From Ruminococcus sp. (GTDB lineage Bacteria > Bacillota > Clostridia > Oscillospirales > Ruminococcaceae), in the NCBI GenBank assembly GCA_017961625.1, contig JAGCWY010000077.1:1-44047 (forward strand): a stretch of 44,047 nucleotides of DNA. The letters run 5' to 3'. Below are positions 21,454 through 29,847 of the stretch, piece after piece. How positions within the stretch are numbered: the stretch's first letter is position 1; each line of letters opens with the position of its first letter. A program made the translations under genes and the position numbers. Under the pieces are notes generated by a model, which did not search any database, was not told the DNA's origin, and saw nothing but the letters and a program-made list of their open reading frames with translations.

Positions 21454-22180
21454 TTTCGTTCACCACCTTTTCAAAAACGTGTTCGAGATTTGGAACACCG
21501 TAGCGTTCTTTTAGCTCGTCTGCTCTTCCGGTAACCATAAGGTGTCCCTTGGATATTATACCTATACGGTCCGAGACGAATTCTATCTCGAGCATATTAT
21601 GTGACGAGAGAAGAAAGGACATTCCCTCTTCTTCTGCAAGCTTTTTTATCATCTTGCGTATCTCTATGGCGTTGAGCACATCGAGACCGCTTGTGGGCTC
21701 GTCCAGTATGGCAAGTTTAGGCTTGGTCATAACGGCTCTTGAAAGGAGGAGCTTGCGGATCATACCGCGGCTGTAGCTACCTATCTTGTCGTTGAGCCTG
21801 TCTCCTAGACCGCATATATTTTTTGCACGTTCAACAAAACCGTTTAGCTTGTCAATATCTGTTGTGAACAGTCCTGCCATGAATCTCAAGTACTTAATGC
21901 CCGTCATCTGCTTGTAGGCACCTGCTTCGTCTGGTAGGTAGGTTATACACTCACGAACCTTTTCCGGTTCCTTGATTATGCTGTGACCGGCAATTACAGC
22001 GTCGCCAGATGTAGGTGCAAGGAGGGTTGATATCATACGTATTGTAGTAGTCTTGCCGGCGCCGTTCGGACCGATAAGAGCAAATATTTCGCCCTCGCTT
22101 ATATCAAAAGAGACCTTGTCCGCTGCTAGTACCTTTGTGTACTGTTTGGAAAGCTCTTTTACTTCTAAAACGTTTGCCAA
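21440..22180 (-). CDS. ABC exporter ATP-binding protein (NatA/YhaQ-like)
   Basis: The 246-residue ATPase has Walker A GPNGAGKTTT, the Q-loop region with YLPDEAGAYKQMTG, an ABC signature in the divergent form YSRGMIRKLLLSRA, Walker B LAILDEPTSGLD and a switch His (LLSSHNM). YSRGM in place of LSGGQ is usual in this subfamily. A TTG start at 22180 is chosen because AAAGGAGA precedes it by six bases and homologues begin at MANVLEV-type sequences. A longer upstream frame overlaps the promoter. With the NatB-like permease it should form an exporter. The GntR-family regulator often found with such pairs is absent. Confidence 0.9.
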   Translation of the reverse strand: MANVLEVKELSKQYTKVLAADKVSFDISEGEIFALIGPNGAGKTTTIRMISTLLAPTSGDAVIAGHSIIKEPEKVRECITYLPDEAGAYKQMTGIKYLRFMAGLFTTDIDKLNGFVERAKNICGLGDRLNDKIGSYSRGMIRKLLLSRAVMTKPKLAILDEPTSGLDVLNAIEIRKMIKKLAEEEGMSFLLSSHNMLEIEFVSDRIGIISKGHLMVTGRADELKERYGVPNLEHVFEKVVNENEVH

Positions 22181-22237
22181 AATATCTCTCCTTTTCATTG
22201 TGGAGTTTATATTGAATTTGTTGCTTTTTCTATTATT

Positions 22238-22266
22238 ATAATACCACAAAAAGTACAAAAAGTCAA
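22238..22266 (-). promoter_or_regulatory. Promoter of the NatAB-like exporter
   Basis: On the minus strand TTGACT (complement of 22261-22266) and TATTAT (complement of 22238-22243) are 17 bases apart. Direct CAAAAAGT repeats lie in the spacer and -35 region and may be an operator. Confidence 0.75.
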
Positions 22267-22272
22267 TACAAT

Positions 22273-22305
22273 GTGTAGAAACGAAAGTAAATTTTACACT
22301 TTTTT
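22273..22305 (+). terminator. Possible terminator on the strand opposite the exporter genes
   Basis: GTGTAGAA (22273-22280) pairs with TTTTACAC (22292-22299) with one G-U pair, followed by six T residues. No plus-strand gene precedes it, so it would end an antisense transcript. It may be chance in AT-rich DNA. Confidence 0.3.
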
Positions 22306-22473
22306 AATAATAATGAAATTTGCTCCTGAAAATTCAAAAACGAGGTGAAAAAAATTAGTCAAACATACAGTTTGAACAGCTAGTGTTTGTATAGTATTGT
22401 TATAAAACAGTATAATTAAGCTAAATCATAACAAGTAAAAGATATTATTTATATTTGCAACACACTGGTTTTC

Positions 22474-22502
22474 TTGACATTATACAATAAATTTGATATA
22501 CT
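22474..22502 (+). promoter_or_regulatory. Promoter of the eight-gene ABC/DUF5696 operon
   Basis: TTGACA (22474-22479) and TATACT (22497-22502) are 17 bases apart. It diverges from the exporter promoter across about 200 bp of AT-rich, gene-free DNA (22267-22473). Confidence 0.8.
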
Positions 22503-22518
22503 AACTTTAATGGATAAT

Positions 22519-22589
22519 GGCAGTGATGAAAAGCTGCCTTCGGCTGTCTGTGCGCATAATTCCCAACGCAGGGGAGCGTGCGCTTTTTT
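22519..22589 (+). promoter_or_regulatory. Leader with competing hairpins and a terminator (attenuator)
   Basis: The transcript from 22509 soon meets a terminator-like structure: GCGCA (22552-22556) with TGCGC (22579-22583), an inner TTCCC/GGGGA stem, then six T residues (22584-22589). Just before it, GGCAG (22519-22523) can pair with CTGCC (22534-22538), or GCC can pair with the nearby GGC across TTC, so two early folds compete. The first start codon is 55 bp after the T-tract. This layout suits premature termination that is relieved under some condition; no known riboswitch class is recognised. Confidence 0.55.
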
Positions 22590-22643
22590 GTTTGTTGAGG
22601 TAGCTGAAACGACGGAGATTCACGAAAAGGCGGTGAGCTTGCA

Positions 22644-25565
22644 ATGAAGGAATATATGCGCAGAATAGCTGCAGGAGCGCTGTCGCTATGGCTGGTTGTA
22701 GTCTGTGGTACGCAGACTTCCGGAGCCTTTGCGGCTGAAAATAATGTATCCGCGGCTCTCGCCGGAGATTATTACAGAATAGAGCCACTTGACAGCAGCC
22801 TTCTTACATTCAGCGAGTATTATGACAAATACTCTGGGGAAGAGCGGCCCGACTGCGAGATAGTGCTGAATTCTGAGGACATTGCCTCAGCTGAGGGAGA
22901 TATCACTACAGGCAGCTATACCTCCGACGACGGAGAGACAAGGGACAGGGTCGTATTGTGGAGCAGTGCTTCTGGCAGTCTGACCTACAGCCTGAATGTG
23001 CCGGAGACCGGCAATTACTGCATTATGGCGAATTATTGTCCAATGCAGTCGGGAAGTCCCGATATAGAGGTGGAAATGAGGATAGACGGCAGTCTTCCCT
23101 ACGATACGGCTTCGCGCATATCTCTCGGAAGAGTATGGACAAATGAGCATGAGATATACACTGACAGCCGCGGAAATCAGGTGCGCCCTGCACAGGTGCA
23201 GCGCTCAATGTGGAAAAGCTTGGTATTCGGAGATCCTGACGGACTTTTTAGCGAGTCACTGTTCGTTTATCTTGAAAAGGGAAGTCATGAGCTTAGCTTT
23301 GCCTCTGAAAGAGCACAGCTTGCCATAGACAGCATAAAGCTCTTCAATCCGGAGGAATTACCGTCATATAGTGAATATGCGGCGTCGGCAGGAGCTACCT
23401 TTACAGCTGATAAAACTACCTCGGCGCTGTTCAGGATAGAAGGGGAGAACGCGGTATACAAGTCAGACCCTACGCTCTATCCAACATTTGACAACAGCAG
23501 TTACCTTGCCTCCCCATCAGATCCGAGAAAAATGGTTTACAATACTCTCGGCAGCGGAAACTGGAAAAAGGCTTTGCAGACGGTGACATGGGAGATACCC
23601 GAAGAGGAGATCAGCTCTGGTGGCTGGTATAAAATAGGTATAAAGGCAAGACAGAACCAGATACGCGGCTTTGATTCAAACAGGCGTATATATATCGACG
23701 GGAAAGTGCCATGCAAGGAGCTTGACCGTGTGAAGTTCAGCTACAGCAAGGACTGGTCGGTGGTAAGTCCAGAGGGAGTATACGTATGGCTGGAGGGCGG
23801 CAGGAGCCACACTTTTACTATGGAAGTCGTTTCCGGCGATATAGGCGAATATCTCCGCAGGCTGGAAGCTGATGTAAAGGAACTCAATATCTGTTACCGC
23901 AGGGTGCTGATGATAACAGGACCTTCTCCAGATAAATACACTGATTACTATGTACATGAAAAGATCCCCGGACTTGTAGACGAGCTCACAGGGATATCCA
24001 CGGAGCTCAGAGATGTGCAGAAGGGTATAGAGGCACTTTCTGGCAGCAGGGGCACCGAGGCGGCTGTACTGGAGAATATGGCGGTGATACTGGACAAGTG
24101 TACTGAAAAGCCGCTGAGGATACCTAATTACCTTTCGCAGATAAAGGACGGTATCACCTCCCTGTCCGCATGGATGAGGGAAAACCGTGATCAGCCTCTT
24201 GAAGTTGACTATATAGAATTTGCCACAGCTGACAGGGCTTTTTCAAGTTGCAACGAGAAGCTGGGAAAGTCGCTGAAATTCGGATTTGATGCTTTTATAG
24301 GCTCCTTTTTTGAGGACTATACCACCCTTTCGGATATCGAAGGTGAGGATGCTATAGAGGTATGGGTGGCTCTCGGACGGGATCAGGCTCAGGTTGTAAA
24401 GGAAATGACCGAAAATAAATTCATGCAGGAGACGGGCATACCAGTCTCGGTGAATCTTGTCACTGGAGGAGTTGTAGAAGCCTCACTTGCAGGAAAGGGA
24501 CCGGATGTTGCCCTATTCCTCGGGGGAGAGTTCCCTGTGAATCTTGCAGCACGTGGCATGCTTGCAGATATATCGAAGTTTGAGGACTTCGGCGAGGTGA
24601 AGGAGCGCTTCCAGATGAACGCCATGACTCAATATACATATAACGGAGGTTGCTACGGACTGCCTGTGAGCCAGTCCTTCCCCATGATGTTCTACAGAAC
24701 GGACGTCTTTACTGAGCTGGGATACAGCTCACCGCCAGAAACATGGAAGGAGCTCATAGATATGTTGCCTGCTCTCCAAAGGAACTATATGTCCGCAGGA
24801 CTGGTGCTTCCGCCAAACAATATATCTCCGGCTACGGAAACAGGTCATACCTTTGCTCTGCTAATGCTGCAAAAAGGTCTTAATTACTACAATCCGGAGC
24901 TGACTGCTTCCTCCTTCGATAAAGTCGAAGCTGTGCAGTCTTTTGAAGAGTGGACGGATTTCTATACAAAGTACTGTTTTGAGCAGACCTACGACGCATT
25001 CAGTCGTTTCAGGACAGGTGAATACCCCATAGTTATCGCAAATTATACCTTCTTCAATCAGCTCACGGTAGCTGCTCCGGAAATAAGCGGTTTATGGGAC
25101 TTCTGTCCCGTACCCGGCACCGAAAGAGAGGACGGCACGGTGTCTCATGCGGCAAATTCTAACGGCGCAGGAGCTGTTATATTCAATAAGGTAAAGAACA
25201 AGGAGAATGCATGGGAATTCGTCAAGTGGTTCACGGATACAGAGACGCAGGTTGAGTTTGCTTCACAGATAGAGGGGCTTCTTGGAACTATGGGACGCTT
25301 CGATACCGCGAATGTAGAAGCACTGGAACGTATGTCGTGGTCTGACAGTGAGCTTGAAAGGCTACGCGCACAGCAGGAGGAACTGGATGAGATACCTATA
25401 ACACCTGCTTCTTATGCGGTGACGAGAAATATAATGAATGCATTCAGAGAGACCATAAACGAGAACAGGAATCCCCGTGATACCCTTATATGGTACAACA
25501 GGGACATAAACGAGGAGATAACGCGAAAGCGTAAAAATCTCGGCTTTAGCGTGGAGCCTACGTAG
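22644..25565 (+). CDS. Large secreted protein with a C-terminal extracellular solute-binding domain
   Basis: The 973-residue precursor has a signal peptide (basic start, hydrophobic core, AFAAEN cleavage region near 30). It is not a clear lipoprotein. Residues about 70-420 contain two beta-rich blocks that resemble carbohydrate-binding or jelly-roll modules (GSLTYSLNVPETGNYCIMANY, KALQTVTWEIPEEEI), followed by a helical region (about 430-560). From about 568 it is a type-1 solute-binding protein (DAIEVWVALGRDQAQVVKEM, GKGPDVALFLGGEFPVNLA, KNKENAWEFVKWFTD). It should capture a large glycan and feed the permeases encoded downstream. It is about twice normal length. AAGGCGGTGAG precedes the ATG. 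Confidence 0.83.
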   Translation: MKEYMRRIAAGALSLWLVVVCGTQTSGAFAAENNVSAALAGDYYRIEPLDSSLLTFSEYYDKYSGEERPDCEIVLNSEDIASAEGDITTGSYTSDDGETRDRVVLWSSASGSLTYSLNVPETGNYCIMANYCPMQSGSPDIEVEMRIDGSLPYDTASRISLGRVWTNEHEIYTDSRGNQVRPAQVQRSMWKSLVFGDPDGLFSESLFVYLEKGSHELSFASERAQLAIDSIKLFNPEELPSYSEYAASAGATFTADKTTSALFRIEGENAVYKSDPTLYPTFDNSSYLASPSDPRKMVYNTLGSGNWKKALQTVTWEIPEEEISSGGWYKIGIKARQNQIRGFDSNRRIYIDGKVPCKELDRVKFSYSKDWSVVSPEGVYVWLEGGRSHTFTMEVVSGDIGEYLRRLEADVKELNICYRRVLMITGPSPDKYTDYYVHEKIPGLVDELTGISTELRDVQKGIEALSGSRGTEAAVLENMAVILDKCTEKPLRIPNYLSQIKDGITSLSAWMRENRDQPLEVDYIEFATADRAFSSCNEKLGKSLKFGFDAFIGSFFEDYTTLSDIEGEDAIEVWVALGRDQAQVVKEMTENKFMQETGIPVSVNLVTGGVVEASLAGKGPDVALFLGGEFPVNLAARGMLADISKFEDFGEVKERFQMNAMTQYTYNGGCYGLPVSQSFPMMFYRTDVFTELGYSSPPETWKELIDMLPALQRNYMSAGLVLPPNNISPATETGHTFALLMLQKGLNYYNPELTASSFDKVEAVQSFEEWTDFYTKYCFEQTYDAFSRFRTGEYPIVIANYTFFNQLTVAAPEISGLWDFCPVPGTEREDGTVSHAANSNGAGAVIFNKVKNKENAWEFVKWFTDTETQVEFASQIEGLLGTMGRFDTANVEALERMSWSDSELERLRAQQEELDEIPITPASYAVTRNIMNAFRETINENRNPRDTLIWYNRDINEEITRKRKNLGFSVEPT

Positions 25566-25787
25566 GTTAACCACGTGGACACTCATGATTTCGTTCTCTA
25601 CTTTCAAAACTGATAATCATATATCGCTTATGGCACTACAAATTTCACATTACGAATTAATTCTGCCTTACTTGGCGTACCGAAAGTAGGGGCGGATATT
25701 ATCTGCCCGCTGATGAACGGAAAATCTATCGGAGCGATGTGGGTATCGCCCTCACAAAGTGTTGAAAAGAACAGGAGTGTATGGAAA
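25566..25787 (+). other. Intergenic gap with a GGGCGGAT hairpin
   Basis: The gap holds a hairpin, GGGCGGAT (25690-25697) with ATCTGCCC (25701-25708), one G-U pair, ATT loop, and no T-tract. The GGGCGGATATT sequence recurs in the terminator at 34615-34650. It may be an intercistronic RNA-processing or stabilising element between the abundant binding protein and its permeases. No promoter is evident. Confidence 0.4.
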
Positions 25788-26705
25788 ATGGCAGTAAAAT
25801 CAAAAAAGCGCAGCAAAGGCGAGCTGTGGCGCGATATAAAGCGCAATAAAGCCTGCTATGGCATGATAGCGCCTTTTATGATATTTTTTATCTTATTTAC
25901 TGTGATACCGGTAGTCATGTCCCTGCCTATGGGCTTTACCGACTTTGATATGGTCAGCACTCCGAAGTATGTAGGACTATCAAACTTTGCTACCCTTTTC
26001 CTTTCTGACAAGATATTCATACGCTCCATAAGGGTAACGCTGGTGTTCGCTCTCCTTACGGGACCAGTTAGCTACGTGCTCTGCTTCCTGCTGGCATGGC
26101 TAATAAACGAGATGCACCCTAAGCTGAAAACCATATTCACGCTTATATTCTACGCGCCGTCAATGGCTAATGTATATACGGTATGGCAACTCATATTCAG
26201 CGGAGACATGAACGGCTATATGAACTCTTTTCTCATAAACCTCGGTATAATAAGCTCGCCTGTACAGTGGCTCACCGATGGCAGATATATCCTCGGCGTC
26301 ACTATAATAGTACAACTGTGGATATCTCTCGGAGCAGGCTTTCTTGCGCTCCGCGCAGGATTTCAGAATATCGACCGCTCCATGTACGAAGCAGGCGCTA
26401 TAGAGGGTATACATAGCCGCTGGCAGGAGCTCATATACATCGTTATACCTTCAATGGGACCTCAGCTTATGTTCGCAGCGGTCATGCAGATAGTCAGCTC
26501 GTTTACCGCAGGCACTGTGGCACAGAATCTTGTGGGCTTCCCCAGCACTGACTATAAGGCACATACTATCATGACCCACGCCTTCGACTACGGCTGGCAG
26601 CGCTTTGAAATGGGGTATGCTTCGGCGATATGCATGATATTATTTATCGCTATGTTCCTGTGCAGCAGGCTTATAAGCAAGGTCCTCGGCAAATATACGG
26701 ACTGA
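25788..26705 (+). CDS. ABC sugar-type importer permease (LplB/MalF-like), first pair of the operon
   Basis: The 305-residue protein has a basic N-terminus, six membrane segments and an EAA loop at 201-221 (EAGAIEGIHSRWQELIYIVIP). KACYGMIAPFMIFFILFTVIPV is the typical first segment. ATG 25788 was preferred over 25713: AGGAG lies ten bases before it, and the extra 25 residues of the longer form are not membrane-permease-like. It pairs with the next gene product to import what the preceding solute-binding protein captures. Confidence 0.9.
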   Translation: MAVKSKKRSKGELWRDIKRNKACYGMIAPFMIFFILFTVIPVVMSLPMGFTDFDMVSTPKYVGLSNFATLFLSDKIFIRSIRVTLVFALLTGPVSYVLCFLLAWLINEMHPKLKTIFTLIFYAPSMANVYTVWQLIFSGDMNGYMNSFLINLGIISSPVQWLTDGRYILGVTIIVQLWISLGAGFLALRAGFQNIDRSMYEAGAIEGIHSRWQELIYIVIPSMGPQLMFAAVMQIVSSFTAGTVAQNLVGFPSTDYKAHTIMTHAFDYGWQRFEMGYASAICMILFIAMFLCSRLISKVLGKYTD

Positions 26706-26717
26706 GGAGGCGGAGCT

Positions 26718-27596
26718 TTGGCAAATACTGATATATTGAAGCTTCGCGCTTCAAACAGACAGGCAGGAAGGAAAAAGGGCGGCACGGCAGCTATATTCCT
26801 TCTGCTGCTAATACTCGGATTATTTATGGCTATGCCTATATACCTCACTGTGGTGATGTCGGTAAAGCCTGTGGAGGAGCTTTTTGTGTTTCCTCCAAAG
26901 CTGTATGCCGTAAGACCTACACTGGACAATTTTAGGGATATGTTCAGGGTACTACATCAGAACAGGGTACCCTTTTCACGCTATGTATTCAACAGCATAT
27001 TCGTAACTGTCGCGGTGACAGTATTGCAATGCATATTCTCATCTATGGCTGCATTTGTGCTTGCAAAGTGCAGATTTCCTGGTAGCAGAATCATAAACGG
27101 TATCATAGTAGTTGCTCTACTCTATCAAAGCAGCGTAATTTACATTATGCAGTACATCGTCATGGCGAAGCTACATATGATAGATACCTACATGGCGCTT
27201 ATATTTCCTGCAGTTGCCTCGCCTATGGGACTTTTTCTCATGAGGCAGTCCATAAGTCAGGTGCCTGATTCCATAATAGAAGCTGCAAAGGTGGACGGTG
27301 CAGGACTTTTCAGAATATGCTGGCAGATTGTCATCCCAAATCAGAAGCCGGCGCTGATGACTTTGATAATATTCGCTTTTCAGGGCGCATGGAACATACA
27401 GACCGGTTCGGTGGTATTCAGGGAGGAGTATAAAACGCTCCCCACCGTGGTATCGCAGGCGGCTGCTTCAGGACTTGCGAGGGCAGGAGTGGCAATGGCG
27501 GCGGCTGTATTCCTGTTGGTGCCTCCTATAGTGATATTCATGCTGGCACAACGTCAGGTCATCGAGACTATGGCACATTCAGGAATCAAAGAGTGA
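26718..27596 (+). CDS. ABC sugar-type importer permease (LplC/MalG-like), first pair of the operon
   Basis: The 292-residue protein shows the MalG-branch pattern: a first membrane segment (about 23-48), PTLDNFRDMF before the second segment, and an EAA loop at 188-207 (EAAKVDGAGLFRICWQIVIP). It ends in VIETMAHSGIKE, like many MalG-type C-termini. The start is TTG 26718, supported by GAGGAGG closely upstream. It lies 12 bp after its partner gene. A 110-bp structured gap follows. Confidence 0.9.
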   Translation: MANTDILKLRASNRQAGRKKGGTAAIFLLLLILGLFMAMPIYLTVVMSVKPVEELFVFPPKLYAVRPTLDNFRDMFRVLHQNRVPFSRYVFNSIFVTVAVTVLQCIFSSMAAFVLAKCRFPGSRIINGIIVVALLYQSSVIYIMQYIVMAKLHMIDTYMALIFPAVASPMGLFLMRQSISQVPDSIIEAAKVDGAGLFRICWQIVIPNQKPALMTLIIFAFQGAWNIQTGSVVFREEYKTLPTVVSQAAASGLARAGVAMAAAVFLLVPPIVIFMLAQRQVIETMAHSGIKE

Positions 27597-27706
27597 TTAT
27601 TGCAGGAGGGGCACCGTGTGCGTTCCTGCATAAAAAGCAATAACCATGTGTATGGGGTGCGATGCTTGCATCGCTCCTGCAAACAATACCAAAGGGAGTG
27701 AAGCAA
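27597..27706 (+). promoter_or_regulatory. Structured intercistronic region with a palindromic repeat copy
   Basis: TGCAGGA near 27601 and TCCTGCA near 27627 enclose a smaller GCAC/GTGC stem. Then GCGATGC and GCATCGC at about 27659-27674 form a near-perfect palindrome after TATGGGG, matching the motif at 19815-19835. There is no T-tract and no clear promoter, so mRNA processing or differential stability within the operon is the likeliest role. Confidence 0.5.
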
Positions 27707-29209
27707 ATGAAAACAAAACTGAAAAGATGTATAACAGTGCTGTCTGCATTTGCTGCACTTGCTCCCGTTAATGTATCACTGGCAGTAGCGGCAGGCGAGC
27801 CGGCTGAGAGTTACAGTTATGACCGTTGGGGAGATGCTGTTCCCTCTCAGGCAGGATATACAGCAGAACGTGCTGTTTCTGGCTATGACCTCAAAGTGGG
27901 AGCATTCGACAATCCTTCCGATATATTCATAGACAGTAGCGGCGTGGTATATATAGTGGATACCGGCAACGACCGCATAGTGACAGCTGGGGCCGGACTT
28001 GACGCCTCGGAACGCATATACGATAGCTTCACTATGCCTGACGGCTCTAAAACAAGGCTGAGTAAGCCCATGGGAGTATATGTTTCCGCTGAAAACGGCT
28101 ACATGTACATTGCAGATACTGAGAATTCGCGCATACTCGTTTCGGATACCGACGGATATATTCAAAAGGAGATACTAAAGCCGGAGTCAGAGGTCTACGA
28201 CCAGAAGCGCACCTTTTTGCCTCAGAGAGTGGTGGCGGATAAGGCAGGAAATATTTATACCGTTCTTGGAAATATCACAACAGGCGCGGCTATGTTCTCA
28301 CCCGACGGTGATTTCATGGGATTTTATGGCGCTAATCGTGTTGAAGCCACGGCAAAGGTGGCTTGGAATTATTTTAGAGGTATTTTTATGTCCGACGAAA
28401 AGAAGGCTCTGAGAAAAAGGACTGTCCCCACGGGTATCACGAGCTTTGATATAGACGGGGATTTTATATTCACTTGCACCTCGTCGGCTACACAGTCCAC
28501 CGATGTCGTCAAGAAGCTGAATGCAGCCGGAAAGAACATCTTTGCTGGACTTGACGTCTCCTTTGGTGATCATAAGCCGATGTATGACAGCTCTCAGAAT
28601 AAGCTATACTCCACATCTATCGTGGATATAGATATTTCGGAGGACGGCTGCATAAACTGCCTCGATTTTACCACCGGCAGGGTATTTCAATACGACGAGG
28701 ACTGCAATCTCCTTTTTATTACAGGAGCCATAGCAAAGCAGATCGGCGGTTTCGACCATGCTACGGCTGTGGAATCTTTTGATGACAGGCTCTACGTCCT
28801 CGATTCCTCTAAGGATACGGTGACGGTATTCAGAGAGACTTCCTTCGGAGAGACAGTACACAGGGCTGCGGCTCTGTATAACGCAGGATATTACGAGGAG
28901 GCTCTCGATCCGTGGGAGGACGTTCTTGCAAGGGATGGAAACTACCTCCGGGCTTACGTTGGTGTGGCTTCTGCACTTCTTAGGAAAGGCGATTACAAAG
29001 AAGCCATGAAGTACGCAAAGCTTGCGGATGCAGGAGATATATACAACAAAGCCTTCGAGGGCTGGCGCAGGGAGTTCCTGAGAGAGCATTTCACAGCTTT
29101 TGCAGTTGCGGCTGTACTGCTCGTTGCGGCTCTGATAGCATTGGAAAGGTACAGGAGAAAACGGAGAGCTTTGGCAAATACCGTAGAAAAGGAGGAAGGG
29201 CGGCAATGA
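27707..29209 (+). CDS. Membrane-anchored NHL-type beta-propeller protein with TPR-like segment
   Basis: The 500-residue protein has a signal peptide and then at least four NHL-like blades (NPSDIFIDSSGVVYIVDTGNDRIV, SKPMGVYVSAENGYMYIADTENSRILV and two weaker ones) to about residue 385. Two TPR-like helical pairs follow (ALYNAGYYEEALDPWEDVL, ALLRKGDYKEAMKYAKLA). It ends in one membrane segment (AFAVAAVLLVAALIALERY) and a basic cytoplasmic tail. It should be displayed outside the cell as a scaffold or sensor for the transporter. ATG 27707 with AGGGAG upstream was preferred over 27662. Its stop overlaps the next start (ATGA). Confidence 0.82.
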   Translation: MKTKLKRCITVLSAFAALAPVNVSLAVAAGEPAESYSYDRWGDAVPSQAGYTAERAVSGYDLKVGAFDNPSDIFIDSSGVVYIVDTGNDRIVTAGAGLDASERIYDSFTMPDGSKTRLSKPMGVYVSAENGYMYIADTENSRILVSDTDGYIQKEILKPESEVYDQKRTFLPQRVVADKAGNIYTVLGNITTGAAMFSPDGDFMGFYGANRVEATAKVAWNYFRGIFMSDEKKALRKRTVPTGITSFDIDGDFIFTCTSSATQSTDVVKKLNAAGKNIFAGLDVSFGDHKPMYDSSQNKLYSTSIVDIDISEDGCINCLDFTTGRVFQYDEDCNLLFITGAIAKQIGGFDHATAVESFDDRLYVLDSSKDTVTVFRETSFGETVHRAAALYNAGYYEEALDPWEDVLARDGNYLRAYVGVASALLRKGDYKEAMKYAKLADAGDIYNKAFEGWRREFLREHFTAFAVAAVLLVAALIALERYRRKRRALANTVEKEEGRQ

Positions 29210-29835
29210 TGGATCTTACGCAGCGGCAGTGGGTAAAGCATACTGTAATGCACCCCTTCGAGGGCTTTGAGGATATGCGCTGGAAGAAGTCCGGTTCACT
29301 TAAAATAGCCCTGCTAATAGTATTGTTGCTCTTTTTCGGTAAGATAGCCTATGGAAGACTTTACGGCTTCCAGTTCTATATATCTTATGACAAGACCTTC
29401 AATATCATACCCTATATCGTGCGTAGCTTCATATTTTTCGGTGCATGGGTCGTAGGAAACTGGGCTGTGTGTACTCTACTTGACGGTGAGGGTACCATCA
29501 GGAATATATGCATATACAGCGCTTATGCACTGATACCATATGTGGCACAGCTCTACATAAATGTTGTACTGTCCCATATACTCATACGCGACGAGTCTGT
29601 ATTCATGCAGATAATAGAACTCATCGGCACATGCTGGACAGTACTGTTGCTGTTTTCGGCGATAAAGACCGTTCATCAGTACTCATTCGGCAAGACTGTG
29701 CTAGCTGTGCTCCTGACCATAGCAGCTATGCTCATAATGCTTTTTCTGCTCGTACTCTTCATGTCATTGATACAGCAGGTATATATATTCATATCCACCG
29801 TTTACACTGAGCTCTCATACAGGGCAAGAGTCTGA
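29206..29835 (+). CDS. Yip1-family multi-pass membrane protein
   Basis: The 209-residue protein has five predicted membrane segments after a short N-terminal stretch with HPFEGFEDMRWKKSGS, the usual opening of bacterial YIP1-domain proteins. Bacterial Yip1 proteins have no defined function, and many lie beside transporters. It is translationally coupled to the propeller protein (ATGA overlap) and has AAGGAGG upstream. This suggests that the two form one membrane complex. Confidence 0.82.
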   Translation: MMDLTQRQWVKHTVMHPFEGFEDMRWKKSGSLKIALLIVLLLFFGKIAYGRLYGFQFYISYDKTFNIIPYIVRSFIFFGAWVVGNWAVCTLLDGEGTIRNICIYSAYALIPYVAQLYINVVLSHILIRDESVFMQIIELIGTCWTVLLLFSAIKTVHQYSFGKTVLAVLLTIAAMLIMLFLLVLFMSLIQQVYIFISTVYTELSYRARV

Positions 29836-29847
29836 AAGGCGACGTTT

